From positions 1-64,000 of the forward strand of contig WYBU01000140.1 of assembly GCA_011525745.1 (NCBI GenBank): DNA of 64,000 bases, in the 5' to 3' direction. Position numbers and translations under genes: made by a program. Below the pieces are notes generated by a model. The model was given only the letters and a program-made list of their open reading frames with translations. It did not search any database and was not told the origin of the DNA. This DNA comes from Planctomycetaceae bacterium (GTDB lineage: Bacteria > Planctomycetota > Phycisphaerae > UBA1845 > UTPLA1). This document shows, in pieces, positions 52,773-63,300 of this stretch; position 1 is the first letter of the stretch, and every line of letters starts with the position of its first letter.

Positions 52773-53671
52773 CGTAGGGTGGGTTGTACTCAACCCACCA
52801 TTTCTCGTTGCGCGAGTGGGTGGTGGGTCGAGTACGACCCACCCTACGTGGCTCGTTGTGCGAGTGGCTGGTGGGTCGAGTACGACCCACCCTACGCGGC
52901 TCTTCGACGCATCGCACTCGGTAACGGGCAGTTGACGGCGCCTCGGGCGAGCTTCGTAGGGTGGGTTGTACTCAACCCACCATTTCTCGTTGTGCGCGGG
53001 ACTTGCGCGACGGGAGGTGGTGGGTCGAGTACGACCCACCCTACGCGGCTACGTGAACAGAAGATCCGCGGTCGGTGCTTGAAGGCCTACGGCGTTACGC
53101 TCTTCAACCGCTCGACCGGCCACGATAAAATCGCCGCAGATTCGGGCTCCCGCCCGCTTTACAGCGGCGTAGGGTGGGTTGTACTCAACCCACCGTTTCT
53201 CGTTGCGCGACGGAGTGGTGGGTCGAGTAAACCCCACCCTACGTGCTCGGGCATGGCGGTCAGCGTATACCAACGGGATCGGAGTATCCAGGAGTGGTGG
53301 GTCGAGTACGACCCACCCTACGGGCGCTCATTCGCCCACGAACGCCTCGACATCGCTGTAATCAGCCGGTGGTCGCGGGCGTTCGCAGGCGCAATTCCAC
53401 GTCGGTTCGTATCGACCGTCGCGGACGAACCGTGCGAAACTCGAATACGGCCAGAGCGGCGTAGGGTGGGTTGTACTCAACCCACCATTTCTCTTTGCGC
53501 GAGTGGGTGGTGGGTCGAGTACGACCCACCCTACGTGGCTCTTCGACGCATCGCACTCGGCAACGGGCAGTTGACGGCGCCTCAGGCGAGCTTCGTAGGG
53601 TGGGTTGTACTCAACCCACCATTTCTCGTTGCGCGACGGGAGGTGGTGGGTCGAGTACGACCCACCCTACG
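52773..53671. repeat. REP/BIME palindrome array next to a RAYT gene
   Basis: The array has complete two-hairpin units at 52773-52848, 52955-53045, 53168-53243, 53459-53535 and 53594-53671, and half units near 52860-52896 and 53296-53321. Hairpin one has arms GGTGGGTT/AACCCACC with loop GTACTC. Hairpin two has arms GGTGGGTC/GACCCACC with loop GAGTAC. Each unit is bounded by CGTAGG and CCTACG, and the two hairpins face each other with TTTCTCGTTGCGCGA between, as in BIMEs. Spacers are also repeated: 52897-52954 equals 53536-53593 almost exactly. Confidence 0.9.
53328..53453 (-). pseudogene. Duplicated 3' end of the RAYT gene
   Basis: These 126 bp repeat the last 42 codons of the transposase at 53677-54249 with a few substitutions. 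They lie 349 bp from the original and between palindromes of the array. The segment at ~53246-53295 likewise repeats the sequence at the transposase start (around its ATG at 54249). Together they look like what remains of a second transposase copy after deletion of its middle. Confidence 0.85.
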
Positions 53672-53676
53672 GGCGC

Positions 53677-54249
53677 TCATTCGCCCACGAACGCCTCGAC
53701 ATCGCTGTAATCAGCCGGTGGTCGCGGGCGTTCGCAGGCGCAATTCCACGCCGGTTCGTATCGGCCGTCGCGGACGAACCGTGCGAAACTCGAATATGGC
53801 CACAGGTGCGGACATTGCACGCAGCCGTGCTTCACCGGATTGTAATGAATGTAATCGCACAGACCGATGAACGCCCCCTCGTCGCGGATCGTGTGTTCCC
53901 ACGAGCGGCGCTGCCAGACGCCGCGCTCGCCGTGCCGCACGCGCGAGCCGCTGCGGCGCGCCTCCGAACCGCCGGCCGCCAGGTATCGGCGCGTCGCCAT
54001 CGTTTTGATGACCCGCCAGCGGGTCGAGAAATCGGCGTCGCCCGGCGGCAATGTCCAGATGCAATGCAGGTGGTCGGGCAGAAGGACAATGGCGTCGATC
54101 GTGAAGGGGCGCGTCCGCGCGGCATCGGCCAGCGCGGTCCGCAGCGCCTGGCGCGCCGCCGGCGTCGTCAGGATCGGCCGTCGGCGAGCCGCGACGAGCG
54201 TGAAGAAAAACGTTCCGCCGGGGACGAATGCACGGCGATACTCGGGCAT
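53677..54249 (-). CDS. REP-associated tyrosine transposase (RAYT, Y1/IS200-like)
   Basis: 190 residues. The single-strand endonuclease motif HUH is LLPDHLHCIW (His60, His62). RWRVIKTMATRRYL follows, then VWQRRSWEHTIRDEGAFIGLCDYIHYNPVKHG, the hallmark C-terminal block of RAYTs. RAYTs are domesticated relatives of IS200/IS605 transposases that cleave at REP hairpins. The gene is flanked on both sides by the palindromes it presumably recognises. ATG 54249 lies in sequence that is itself repeated nearby (53252-53254, 54327-54329). All motifs look intact. Confidence 0.93.
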   Translation of the reverse strand: MPEYRRAFVPGGTFFFTLVAARRRPILTTPAARQALRTALADAARTRPFTIDAIVLLPDHLHCIWTLPPGDADFSTRWRVIKTMATRRYLAAGGSEARRSGSRVRHGERGVWQRRSWEHTIRDEGAFIGLCDYIHYNPVKHGCVQCPHLWPYSSFARFVRDGRYEPAWNCACERPRPPADYSDVEAFVGE

Positions 54250-54282
54250 GGCGGTCAGCGTATATCAACGGGATCGGCGTAT

Positions 54283-54398
54283 CCATAAGAGGTGGGTCGA
54301 GTACGACCCACCCTACGCGACTCGGGCATGGCGATCAGCGTATATCAACGGGATCGGCGCATCCAGAAGAGGTGGGTCGAGTACGACCCACCCTACGC
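54283..54398. repeat. REP half-units upstream of the RAYT gene
   Basis: Two copies of hairpin two (arms GGTGGGTC/GACCCACC, ending CCCTACG) lie at about 54290-54317 and 54370-54398. They are separated by TCGGGCATGGCGATCAGCG, TATATCAACGGGATCGG and a short tail, which is the same spacer that surrounds the transposase start codon. Confidence 0.88.
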
Positions 54399-54457
54399 GG
54401 CTTGCGGCGCCGGTCGCGATAACACCGCCGCGCGGCACGCGCACATCCGCCCGACCG

Positions 54458-54463
54458 TATAAT
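54458..54463 (+). promoter_or_regulatory. -10 box of trmB (leaderless transcript)
   Basis: A perfect TATAAT ends six nt before ATG 54470, so the transcription start should fall on or next to the A of the start codon. There is no room for a Shine-Dalgarno. Confidence 0.6.
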
Positions 54464-54469
54464 AATGGG

Positions 54470-55078
54470 ATGCTCACGCTTACCGACATCGCCGTTGCGA
54501 CCGAGGCAATCGGCGACCGCGCCGATCTGGCAGCGCTGTTCGGGCGCGCGGCGCCGACCGAGCTGGAGATCGGCTGCGGCAAGGGCGGGTTTCTGCTGCG
54601 ACAGGCGCGGGCGCATCCGGAGCGCAACTATCTCGGCATCGAGTGGGCCAACAAGTTCCACCGTTTCGCCGCCGACCGAATGGCCCGATGGGGCCTGACC
54701 AACGTCCGACTGCTGCGGACCGATGCGCGGCATTTTGTGATCCATCGGCTGCCGGTCGGCTGCCTGGCGGCGCTGCACGTGTATCATCCCGATCCGTGGC
54801 CCAAGAAACGGCATCACAAGCGACGGCTGTTCAATGCGGCATTCGTCGATGCGGCGGCACGTGCCCTCGCGCAGGGCGGACGGCTGGCGGTGCAGACCGA
54901 TCATGCCGGATACTTCGAGGTGATCGTCAACCTGGCGTCGGCACATCCCATGCTGGCGCCGGCGCCGTTCGTCGATGATGAATTCGGAACCGCCAATGAG
55001 CGGACCGAGACGAACTACGAGATCAAGTACGAGCGCGAAGGCCGGCCGATTTTCCGCGCGGCCTGGCGGCGGCGCTAG
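54470..55078 (+). CDS. trmB: tRNA (guanine-N7-)-methyltransferase
   Basis: 202 residues. LEIGCGKGGFLLRQARAHP (SAM motif I), NYLGIEWANKF, LHVYHPDPWPKKRHHKRRLF and ETNYEIKYEREGRPIF are the defining TrmB motifs. It methylates G46 in tRNA variable loops. I chose ATG 54470, which starts just before family similarity and lies behind a perfect -10 box. A REP hairpin ends 72 bp upstream. Confidence 0.93.
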   Translation: MLTLTDIAVATEAIGDRADLAALFGRAAPTELEIGCGKGGFLLRQARAHPERNYLGIEWANKFHRFAADRMARWGLTNVRLLRTDARHFVIHRLPVGCLAALHVYHPDPWPKKRHHKRRLFNAAFVDAAARALAQGGRLAVQTDHAGYFEVIVNLASAHPMLAPAPFVDDEFGTANERTETNYEIKYEREGRPIFRAAWRRR

Positions 55079-55086
55079 CGGTCGTG

Positions 55087-55176
55087 GTCGGAATCGGTGC
55101 GTCTTTTGAAATTCGCGTGGAACGGGCTAGCGGCCCGTTCGTGCGGGCAGAATGCCCGAACCACGCGATGCATGGA
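55087..55176 (+). repeat. Dispersed ~100-bp repeat, copy 2 (before yidD)
   Basis: Same blocks and orientation as 34372-34478 (GGTCGGAATCGGTG, TCGCGTGGAAC, GCCCGTTCGTGCGGGC, AGAATGCCCGAACCACGCGAT). Confidence 0.8.
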
Positions 55177-55246
55177 ATTCGAACAGGCCGACCAACTACA
55201 CTGGTCGCAACGCGCGTGGTTCGTGAATGACTTACCGCACAGCACG

Positions 55247-55525
55247 ATGATTGACGGCAACGAATCGCTGATCCGCCGCGCGGCGATGCACGCCGTACGC
55301 GGCCTGCGGGGGGCGGCGGTGTTTGTGATTGTGCTGGCGATTCGCGCATATCAGGTCGGCGTGCGGCCGTTGCTAGTCGGATCATGCAAGTATCATCCGC
55401 ATTGCAGCGAGTACGCCGTCGAGGCGTTCCGGCGGCACGGACCGCTGCGCGGCGGGTGGCTGGCGCTGCGTCGGCTGCTGCGCTGTCATCCCTGGGCGGC
55501 GGGCGGTTACGATCCGATACCGTGA
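55247..55525 (+). CDS. yidD: Membrane protein insertion efficiency factor YidD
   Basis: 92 residues. RAYQVGVRPLLVGSCKYHPHCSEYAVEAFRRHG and LRRLLRCHPWAAGGYDPIP carry the family's three conserved cysteines and the GGYDP end. YidD is a small membrane-associated protein that helps YidC insert proteins. The start is ATG 55247; an in-frame ATG 36 bp further on is possible. rnpA and yidC, its usual neighbours, are absent. Confidence 0.9.
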   Translation: MIDGNESLIRRAAMHAVRGLRGAAVFVIVLAIRAYQVGVRPLLVGSCKYHPHCSEYAVEAFRRHGPLRGGWLALRRLLRCHPWAAGGYDPIP

Positions 55526-55638
55526 GGAAAGTCGAACAGAAACGTCGAGACGTGGGAGCGAGCGCAGGCACGCAGCGGCCTGAAGTGTGACGCCCGGCGG
55601 CCGCCTGCGAGGACGGCCGGCGGGTCACGAAGGAGTGC

Positions 55639-56733
55639 ATGATGAGATTCGACCTGTGGTGGACGGGGTTGGCAACGATACTGACATGCACCGGCGTAGC
55701 GCCGGGGCAGGCGCCGCCCCGCCCGCAGCGCGACATGCAGCGCGTCGCCACCGAAAGCTGGCAGTCGGAGGAGGCGAAGTGCCTGTCCAACGTTCGGCAG
55801 CTTACGTCGCCGTCGATGGGGCTGCTCAAGTCGGGCGAGGCCTACTTCTCGCCCGACGGGCGGATGGTGATCTTCCAGGCCACACCCGCCGGCGATCCGT
55901 ATTACCAGATTTACACACTGAAGCTCGACGACGAGGGGCGCGCGATTCCCGATTCGCTGCTGCGCGTCAGCACCGGCGCGGGTGAGTGCACGTGCGCGTA
56001 CTACCGGCCGGACGGCAAGAAGATCATCTTCGCTTCCAGCCATCTCGATCCGCGGTTGGAGAAGGACCCGCGGCCGAGCGAGACCGGCGGCTATCGCGGG
56101 CGCGACGGAAAATATCAGTGGCCCTTCAACGACCACATGGACATCTTCGAAGCCGACGTAGACGGTCGCAATCGCCGGCGGCTGACCGACGCCCCGGGTT
56201 ACGACGCCGAGTGCGCCTACAGCCCCGACGGCCGCCACATCGTGTTCGCCAGTAATCGGACGGGTGATGTCGAGATTTACGTCATGGACGCCGACGGCCG
56301 CAACGCGCGGCGCATCACGAACGCCCCCGGCTACGACGGCGGGCCGTTTTTTTCGCCGGATGGCGCGCGGATCATCTATCGCAGCGACCGGCGCGGCGAC
56401 GGGAACATGCAGATTTTCACGAACAGCCTCGACGGCACGGACGAAAAAGCGCTGACCAAAAACGAGCATCTGAATTGGTGCCCCTTCTGGCATCCGTCGG
56501 GGCGATTCATCGTCTTTACCGAAGGCGACCACACGGCCATGCCGCCGACGTACGACCTGCTGTTGATGCGCGCCGACGGTTCGCAGCGCACGCGCATCAC
56601 GTCGTATCCCGGCTTCGACGGGCTACCGGTGTTCTCCCCGGATGGCAAGCGGCTGATGTGGACCAGCAAGCGCGGTCCGGACAACACGGCCCAGGTTTTC
56701 GTCGCGGACTTCACGCCGCCGAAGGGGTTCTGA
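55639..56733 (+). CDS. TolB-like PD40 beta-propeller protein, exported
   Basis: 364 residues. A signal peptide (LATILTCTGVAPGQA) precedes at least five PD40/TolB-type repeats: AYFSPDGRMVIFQA, YYRPDGKKIIFAS, AYSPDGRHIVFASNRTGDVEIYVMDADG, FFSPDGARIIYRSDRRG, VFSPDGKRLMWTS. Unlike TolB of the Tol-Pal system it has no clear N-terminal TolB domain, and no tol or pal genes are near, so it is probably a periplasmic propeller of unknown partner. AAGGAG precedes ATG 55639/55642. Confidence 0.8.
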   Translation: MMRFDLWWTGLATILTCTGVAPGQAPPRPQRDMQRVATESWQSEEAKCLSNVRQLTSPSMGLLKSGEAYFSPDGRMVIFQATPAGDPYYQIYTLKLDDEGRAIPDSLLRVSTGAGECTCAYYRPDGKKIIFASSHLDPRLEKDPRPSETGGYRGRDGKYQWPFNDHMDIFEADVDGRNRRRLTDAPGYDAECAYSPDGRHIVFASNRTGDVEIYVMDADGRNARRITNAPGYDGGPFFSPDGARIIYRSDRRGDGNMQIFTNSLDGTDEKALTKNEHLNWCPFWHPSGRFIVFTEGDHTAMPPTYDLLLMRADGSQRTRITSYPGFDGLPVFSPDGKRLMWTSKRGPDNTAQVFVADFTPPKGF

Positions 56734-56820
56734 CGCCTGTCGCGAAATGATGGCGTTGAACCTTTGCGGCGGGTCAGACGCTTACTGACGTGCGCGTCTC
56801 GTTGCGGGCGGGAACGGGGG

Positions 56821-56840
56821 CACAGCCGCCCCCGGCTGTG
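56821..56840. repeat. Single CACAGCCG palindrome
   Basis: Perfect arms CACAGCCG and CGGCTGTG around CCCC, identical to the element at 617-636 read on the other strand. It lies just past the stop of the 82-residue gene. Confidence 0.85.
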
Positions 56841-56860
56841 AAACCAGCCGCAAGGCGCCC

Positions 56861-57109
56861 CTATCGCACCATCGCCAACTCGCCGCGACGTTCAATTCCC
56901 GGCTTCGCTTCCGTGCCTTCTCCCTCCTCGGACTCTTCCTCGTCCAGCAGCCAGTCCAGGACCGAGTCGTCAAGCGTTGGTTTCGGCGCCATCACGAAAC
57001 GCCGGCCGCACTTGCGGCAGCGCGCGATGCGGCCGAGCGCCTCGCCGGGGACGCGATAGCGCGCGTTGCAGTGGCCGCACTGCACAATGGTCCTGGTTTT
57101 TGCGGTCAT
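56861..57109 (-). CDS. Small zinc-ribbon protein
   Basis: 82 residues. Cys11, Cys14, Cys31 and Cys34 (CGHCNARYRVPGEALGRIARCRKCGRRF) make an MJ0042-type zinc ribbon. An acidic segment follows (LDWLLDEEESEEGEGTE). Small proteins with this domain are numerous in planctomycetes and uncharacterised. ATG 57109 has AAGGGAGG five bases upstream. Confidence 0.75.
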   Translation of the reverse strand: MTAKTRTIVQCGHCNARYRVPGEALGRIARCRKCGRRFVMAPKPTLDDSVLDWLLDEEESEEGEGTEAKPGIERRGELAMVR

Positions 57110-57362
57110 GGCCCGCCTCCCTTCGTTCGGAAGCGTGGTCGGCGCGGCCGCAACGTGCGACCGCCGTGTCTACCCATTACTACGGGCGGCACGCCGGCAG
57201 GGTTCGATAATCACGTTGATTGCTGCATGAAACGTTAACAAGAGGTGATCGGATTCGATTATCAGAGGGTCAACGGCTCGCGGCTTATTCCGAACCATTG
57301 GTGATGCCAATTAGCGTTTTATTCGATTCTTACGCCGACGCATGTCAGGAACACCGGCCGGT

Positions 57363-60300
57363 CTACGTCTTCGGCAATGGCCGCTGATGCGGCCGACCGC
57401 TTTCCACCATCAAGAGCATCTGAGCGCGCGCGGTCGACATCATCGAACGCAACGCAGCCCAAACCGCAGCGAGGCGGTTTCCGACCACTGATACCCGCGG
57501 GTCGGTGCTGCCCGAATCGGGATCGCCGGAGTGGAAGCCCAGCAATCCGGCGGCCTCGTATGCGCCCATGTCGACAATTGGCGGCGTGCCCGATCCGGTG
57601 TCGTTGGCGTTGGGATCGTCCTGGAAGCGCGGATTGCCGTCGAGGTCGATCGGAATCGATTCGTTGGTATTGGCGTCGCCGTCGAGGTCAAGAACATCGG
57701 GCGGCACGAGGCTGTTGTCGCCGGCGTCGATGCACGGCGATCCCGGCAGCAGGCGCACATCGTCGTCATCGTTGCCGGCGACGTCGTCGGTACCGTCGGC
57801 ATCGGCGAACAGCGGATCGGCGTCGATGTTGCCGTTACCGGCAAATGCCGACAATCCGAAGACGTCACTGAAAACGACGGACGTGGACGGCGCACCGCCG
57901 CTGATCTGGGCCGCTTCGGTCGTTCCGGAGCTATCGGTATTGTCCCACAGAATCGAGTTGGCAATAACCGTCACACTATTGAAGCCGTTCACCCTGAGGC
58001 CGCCGCCGCTGCCGACCGCGGAATTGCGGCTGAAGGTACAATTGACAATAACGGTGAATTGGTCGGCGTTGTAGAGACCGCCGCCGTCCGCGCTTGCCGC
58101 GTTGCCGCTGAAGATACAATTGATCATGCGGATCATGCCGCACGCATTCGTCACGCCGCCCCCCTGAACGGCGTTGTTTCCCAGGAAGCGACAGTTGATC
58201 AGGTCAACAATGCTGCACACGTTCTCCAGTCCTCCGCCGGATGAACCGCCCGAGCAGTCTACGAAGTCGCATCCGATGAAGACGCCGGTTCCATCACTGA
58301 CAAAGGCGCCGCCGCCGGCCAGAACGCTGGCGTTGCCCTCAAAACGGCAGTTCTCGAACGTGGGCGCGCCGGCTACGAACACACCCGCGCCCGCATCTGC
58401 GCGGTTGTCGATAAGGACGCACCGCACAAATCGCACGCTGCCGAAGGTCTTCAGCCCCCCGCCCATTCCAGGCGATTCGCCGCCGCGAATGACGAATCCG
58501 TCGACGATAACGTTGCTACCCAGACCGTCGTCGTAGAGAACCACTTCGCTATTGTCGCCGCGATTGGCAAACCCAGGGCCGTCGTCACCGTTGAGATCGC
58601 CGCTAAGAATGGTGGGATTCTGCGTCGGATCGCGCTGCGACAGGCTGGTTTCGCCGCCGGCGAAGCCGCCGTACAGGCGTATGGAGGGTAGATCGAAAAA
58701 CTCACTCTGATCGCCGGGAGTCTGACCGGCCCCCTGATCGGGCCGGTAGGTTCCGGCGGCCACCCAGATTTGCGTCGCATTGGGATACTGAAAGAGCGTC
58801 GAGAAGAAGGCGTCCTGGAGGCTGGTGAACGCGTCGGTCCAGCTCGATCCGTCGTTGGCGCCGGTGGCGGCGGCGTTGACGAAGATGGTCTGACACTCGT
58901 CCGGGATTCCGTCGAGGTCGAGATCCTCGCTGGCTCCGGAGCCGATGTCGCACTCGTCGAGGATGCCATTGGAATTGCAGTCCTCGCAGGCAGGGTTGCC
59001 GCCGCAGTTGCTATTTTCGATGTCGTCGGCGGTGCCGTTGGTGTTGCAGTCGAGCGGGCCTTCGCACTCGTCGGGAACGCCGTTGGAGTTGAAGTCGGTG
59101 CTGGCGCCGGAGCCGATGTCACATTCGTCCGGCGTGCCGTTGGTGTTGCAATCTTCGCTGTCCCCTGAGAGCACATCGCAAGCATCGAGCCGGCCGTTGG
59201 TGTTGCAGTCGATCAGTTCGCATTCGTCGAGCGTTCCGTTGGTGTTGCAGTCCAATGCTGCGATCAGGCTGACGCGCACGTTGTCCAGGCCCCAGGTCTC
59301 GTCCGGAAACGCCTGAAGGTTGATGCCCATAAAATTCAGCACGAGCGTCGGCGACGTGTGATCAATCGTGAATTCAAGTTGATAGACGGCGTCGCCACTG
59401 GCGCCCGATCCGTAGCCCAACGTGTCGTTCTCGGCCGCGCCGGTTCTTGGGAGATTGTCTCCGCCCGGAAAAGCGTCAGGGAACGCCTGAGCCGCATAGC
59501 CACTGAACGTTGTGTGCAGGAGCACGGTGTTGGAAGGCCCCACGTTGATCTGCCATTGATCGGGTCCGCTACCGGTCAGATTCCCGTCCCATGTGTTGAT
59601 GATGTAGAGGTCGAACGTCACCACGACCTGTTCATGGCTCGGAAGCCCCGGCAACGTCAGTGTGGCCGTCGCGTTCTCGAAGCGACCGAGGAATCGTCGC
59701 GCACCGACGGGCGTTATTTCGGTTTGCTGCGTGGACCAGTTTGCGTCGGCGCCCGATTCAAAGTCGATGAAGTAGTACGAGACCGCCGCGGCCGTTTCGC
59801 AATCATCCGGTGTGCCATTCGAGTTGCAGTCGTCGTCACACTCATCCGGAACACCGTTCATGTTGCAATCTTCGCTGTCCCCTGAGAGCACATCGCAAGC
59901 ATCGAGCCGGCCGTTGGTGTTGCAGTCGATCAGCTCGCACTCGTCCGGCGTGCCGTTGGTATTGCAGTCGGCTGAATTCCCAGCCGGGCCGACGATGAAG
60001 TTGCCGAAGAACTCATCTTCGACGTCGCCGACGATCTCGAGCAACTCGACTCGATCAAACCGGATTCCGCTGGTCAGGCCGACAAAATACGTCACATCAT
60101 TGTCCGGCTGGAAATCGACCTGACCGACGACCACACCCGCGCGCTTCAGTGTCGCGCGGAAGGTCGAGTCGATGCAAGCGGATCCGCAGCCGTTGCTTTG
60201 GCCGTTCGGCGCCGTGTGACTTGGTTCCTCCAGGTCGAAACCCAGGGCAAACACTGGCTGCGCCAATTCGATGACGAGGTTCTCCGGCCCGCTGATCGCG

Positions 60301-63300
60301 ACGTCGTTGCCCGGAATCAGGCTGCTCCAGTCCACGGGGCTGCCCGCGCCGCCGACATGGAGATTTGTCGCATTCGGCCCGAGCGACAAAGTCAAACGCC
60401 CGAGCGTGAACGTCGCCGACGCGCCCCCTGGAACCACACCGATGTCGGGCAACGGCGGCTCATCTATCGCTGCCGCCGCCTGCTGAAACGCGGCGCGGTC
60501 GTTGAACAATTGCAGGCCCGTGAACCCGCCACCGACCACATCGCACTCATCCGGCACGCCATTCGTGTTGCAGTCGTCGCCGAAGCCGCCCATCACGCCG
60601 TATTGCAAATGGTCGACCTCGATCCCGCCGCTGGTGTTGCGGATGTGGATGGCTGAGATGCCGCCCGCGTGAATCACACCGTAGAAGCGGTCCTCGGCCG
60701 TTCCGCCCGTGAATGATCCGTCGGCGTGGTTGCCGCTGAGCGTCCCGAGCGAAGCGCCCTGGGCGTCGAAGGCCTCGAACGTGATCGTGCCGCTGCCGTC
60801 GGTCCACACGATCCCCGCGTGCGTCGGGAATCCTCCCAGCGCCTGCGCATTGAACGTGAACGTCACGCCGACCGAGCCGGCGCCAAAGAAGAAGTCACGT
60901 CCGTTCGTGCCGCTGCCGTCGATCACGCCGTCATCGCAATCGACCGAATCCGTCAGCCCGCCGGGACCCGTCGGTCCGCCGCCGGAAGCGGACACACCTG
61001 GTGTATTGAGCAGACCGTCCTCGAAGGTCTCGAGGAAGAAGCCCGTTGTGCCGAGCGGGAAGGGGCTGTCGGTCTCGCACAGATAGGGCAGCGGGCCGAT
61101 CAGTTGGAACGGCGGGGCGATTTCGCATTCGTCGGGCGTGCCGTTGGTATTGCAGTCCGCCGGCGCCGCATCGCAATCATCGGGCGTGCCGTTGGTGTTG
61201 CAGTCGGCCAGCGCGGCGTCGCATTCGTCGGGCATACCGTTCGTGTTGCAGTCCATTGCCGCCAGCAGATCGCACTCATCCGGCACGCCGTTGGCGTTGC
61301 AATCCGGCGCCTCATTCAGCAAATCGCAGTCGTCCGGCGTCACGTTCGTGTTGCAGTCTTCATCGGCCACGTCGCACTCGTCGGGCAGCGCGTTGCCGTC
61401 GCAGTCCGAGCCGCCGCCGGCGATGTCGCATTCATCGGGAACGCCGTTGGTGTTGCAATCGGTTGACCCGCCGCCGAACGCCATACCGTCGATACTGCAA
61501 ATCGCCGGATCGCCGAAAAACGTGCCGATCAGCGTGCCCACGCCGGTCGCGGGGTCGATCTCGAACAGCTCGAGATCGCGCGCCGAAGCGCCGAGCAAAC
61601 GCCCGTCGGGCAGCGCCGACAAGCCCGCGACGCGATCGAAGCCGGTGCCGGAACCGATGGGCGTCAGCTCGCATTCGTCGTTGGCGTTGGGCTGCGGGTT
61701 GATGATATACAGACCGCCCGCGGGGAACGGCGAGCCGCTGTTGCGGCCGGTGGAACCGTACAGCGTGCCGTCGCGAGCGACCGTCAGGCCACTGATGCGC
61801 GTCGGATGACTGAACGTGCCGCTCGGATCGGGCACGGCGGTCGTGCCGAGGAACGTGGCCACGGCGGTAAGCGGATCGACGGTGTACAGTGCCCGGTCGC
61901 CCGGATCGGAAACGATCAGCGTGCCGCCGGGCAGGAAGGCGATATCGCTGGGCGACACGCCGCCGGTCAGATGGCCGACCAGGCTGGTTTGTCCCGTTTC
62001 CAGATCGTGTCTGAGGATGGCGTCCTCAAAATTGAGGCTGATGAACAGCGACATGCGATCCGGCGAAAGCGCGACGCCCGACGGACCGCAAAGATCCAAT
62101 TGCGGGAAGATGGCTTCGAGATCGGCCAGCAACGTGACCTCGGCCGTGACCGGGTCGATCGTGTACAGCCGGCCGCCGCAGCAATCGCCGCCCTGCACGC
62201 CGTAGAGCACGTTGCCGCCGCCCAGACCGGCGATGTCGCATTCGTCGAGCCGATCATTGGTGTTGCAGTCGGGCAAGCCTTCGCAGGCGTCGATGGTTCC
62301 ATTGGTGTTGCAGTCGTCCGCAGCGCCCGACGATATGTCGCACTCATCGGGCACGCCGTTCGTGTCGCAATCCTCGATGCCAATGGCGAGATCGCACTCG
62401 TCGGGCACAAAGTTGCTGTTGCAGTCGACCGCGCGGCAGGCCACGTGCAACGTCAACGTCGTGCTCGTCACGCCCGGCGGGTTGAAGTCGTCGGTCGCGG
62501 TGAAATTCAGCACATAGTCGCCGCCCAGCGTACAGTCGGGCGTCCAGCTCAGGCTGACGGTCGCCACGTTGCCGGGCGTGTTCACAATCGACAGTCCGCT
62601 TGCCGCCGCGGCGTTGACATCATTGACCACAACCGACGTCGTCTGCCCCGCCTCCGGGCTGAGGAAGTGGAGGTTCAGCGCGAACGTCTGACCCGACCCG
62701 GCCGGCACGGTGACGGCGTTGCCGGGCGGCATGCCGACAACGATGGGATTGATGTTGGTCGTGGCGGTCGCGACGCTGAACGAGAACACCTGATCGTCGA
62801 GGAAGCTGACGCCGTCCGGAACGCCGCCGGGGCCGTCGTAATCGACACCTTCATGGTCGAACCGGCCGAAGAGGAAGAAGTCAATACCGTTGCCGGCATT
62901 GGCGCCGACGGTGGCGGGCACGCCGCCGAATCCGCCGACGCCGTTCGAAGCGTCGCCGGTCGTCCACTGCATGTCGCCGTAGCTGAACGCGACGTTGAGG
63001 CCCAGACCGATGACCGGATTCGTGCCGTCCGAAATCGCAACCTGGAACGTGTTCAGCTTATCGCCGTGCGAGCTGTAGTAGCCCACGCTGTCCCACGTCA
63101 CGATCAACGTGTTGTTCACAATCTTGTACCACACCGCGCCATCGCCGCCGCTCGTGTCTACATCGGCCCAGAGCGGCGCAATCATCGGGAAGCCGGCGAC
63201 GGGGAATCCGGTCGGCGTGTAGGTGCCGAATGGCCCGCCGAAGGAGAGATTGCCGTTGTTGTTGATGAACACGGTGTTGAACAGGCCGCCGTAGAACTCG

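Noticed and set aside
34504..55176. Genomic island between the two ~100-bp direct repeats
   Set aside because: As a foreign island it is unlikely: it holds core genes (dapF, ispF, lpxI, trmB) and no integrase or phage genes. Kept only as a rearrangement hypothesis.
55639..56733. TolB of the Tol-Pal system
   Set aside because: No tolA, tolQ, tolR or pal nearby and no N-terminal TolB domain; only the PD40 propeller is shared.
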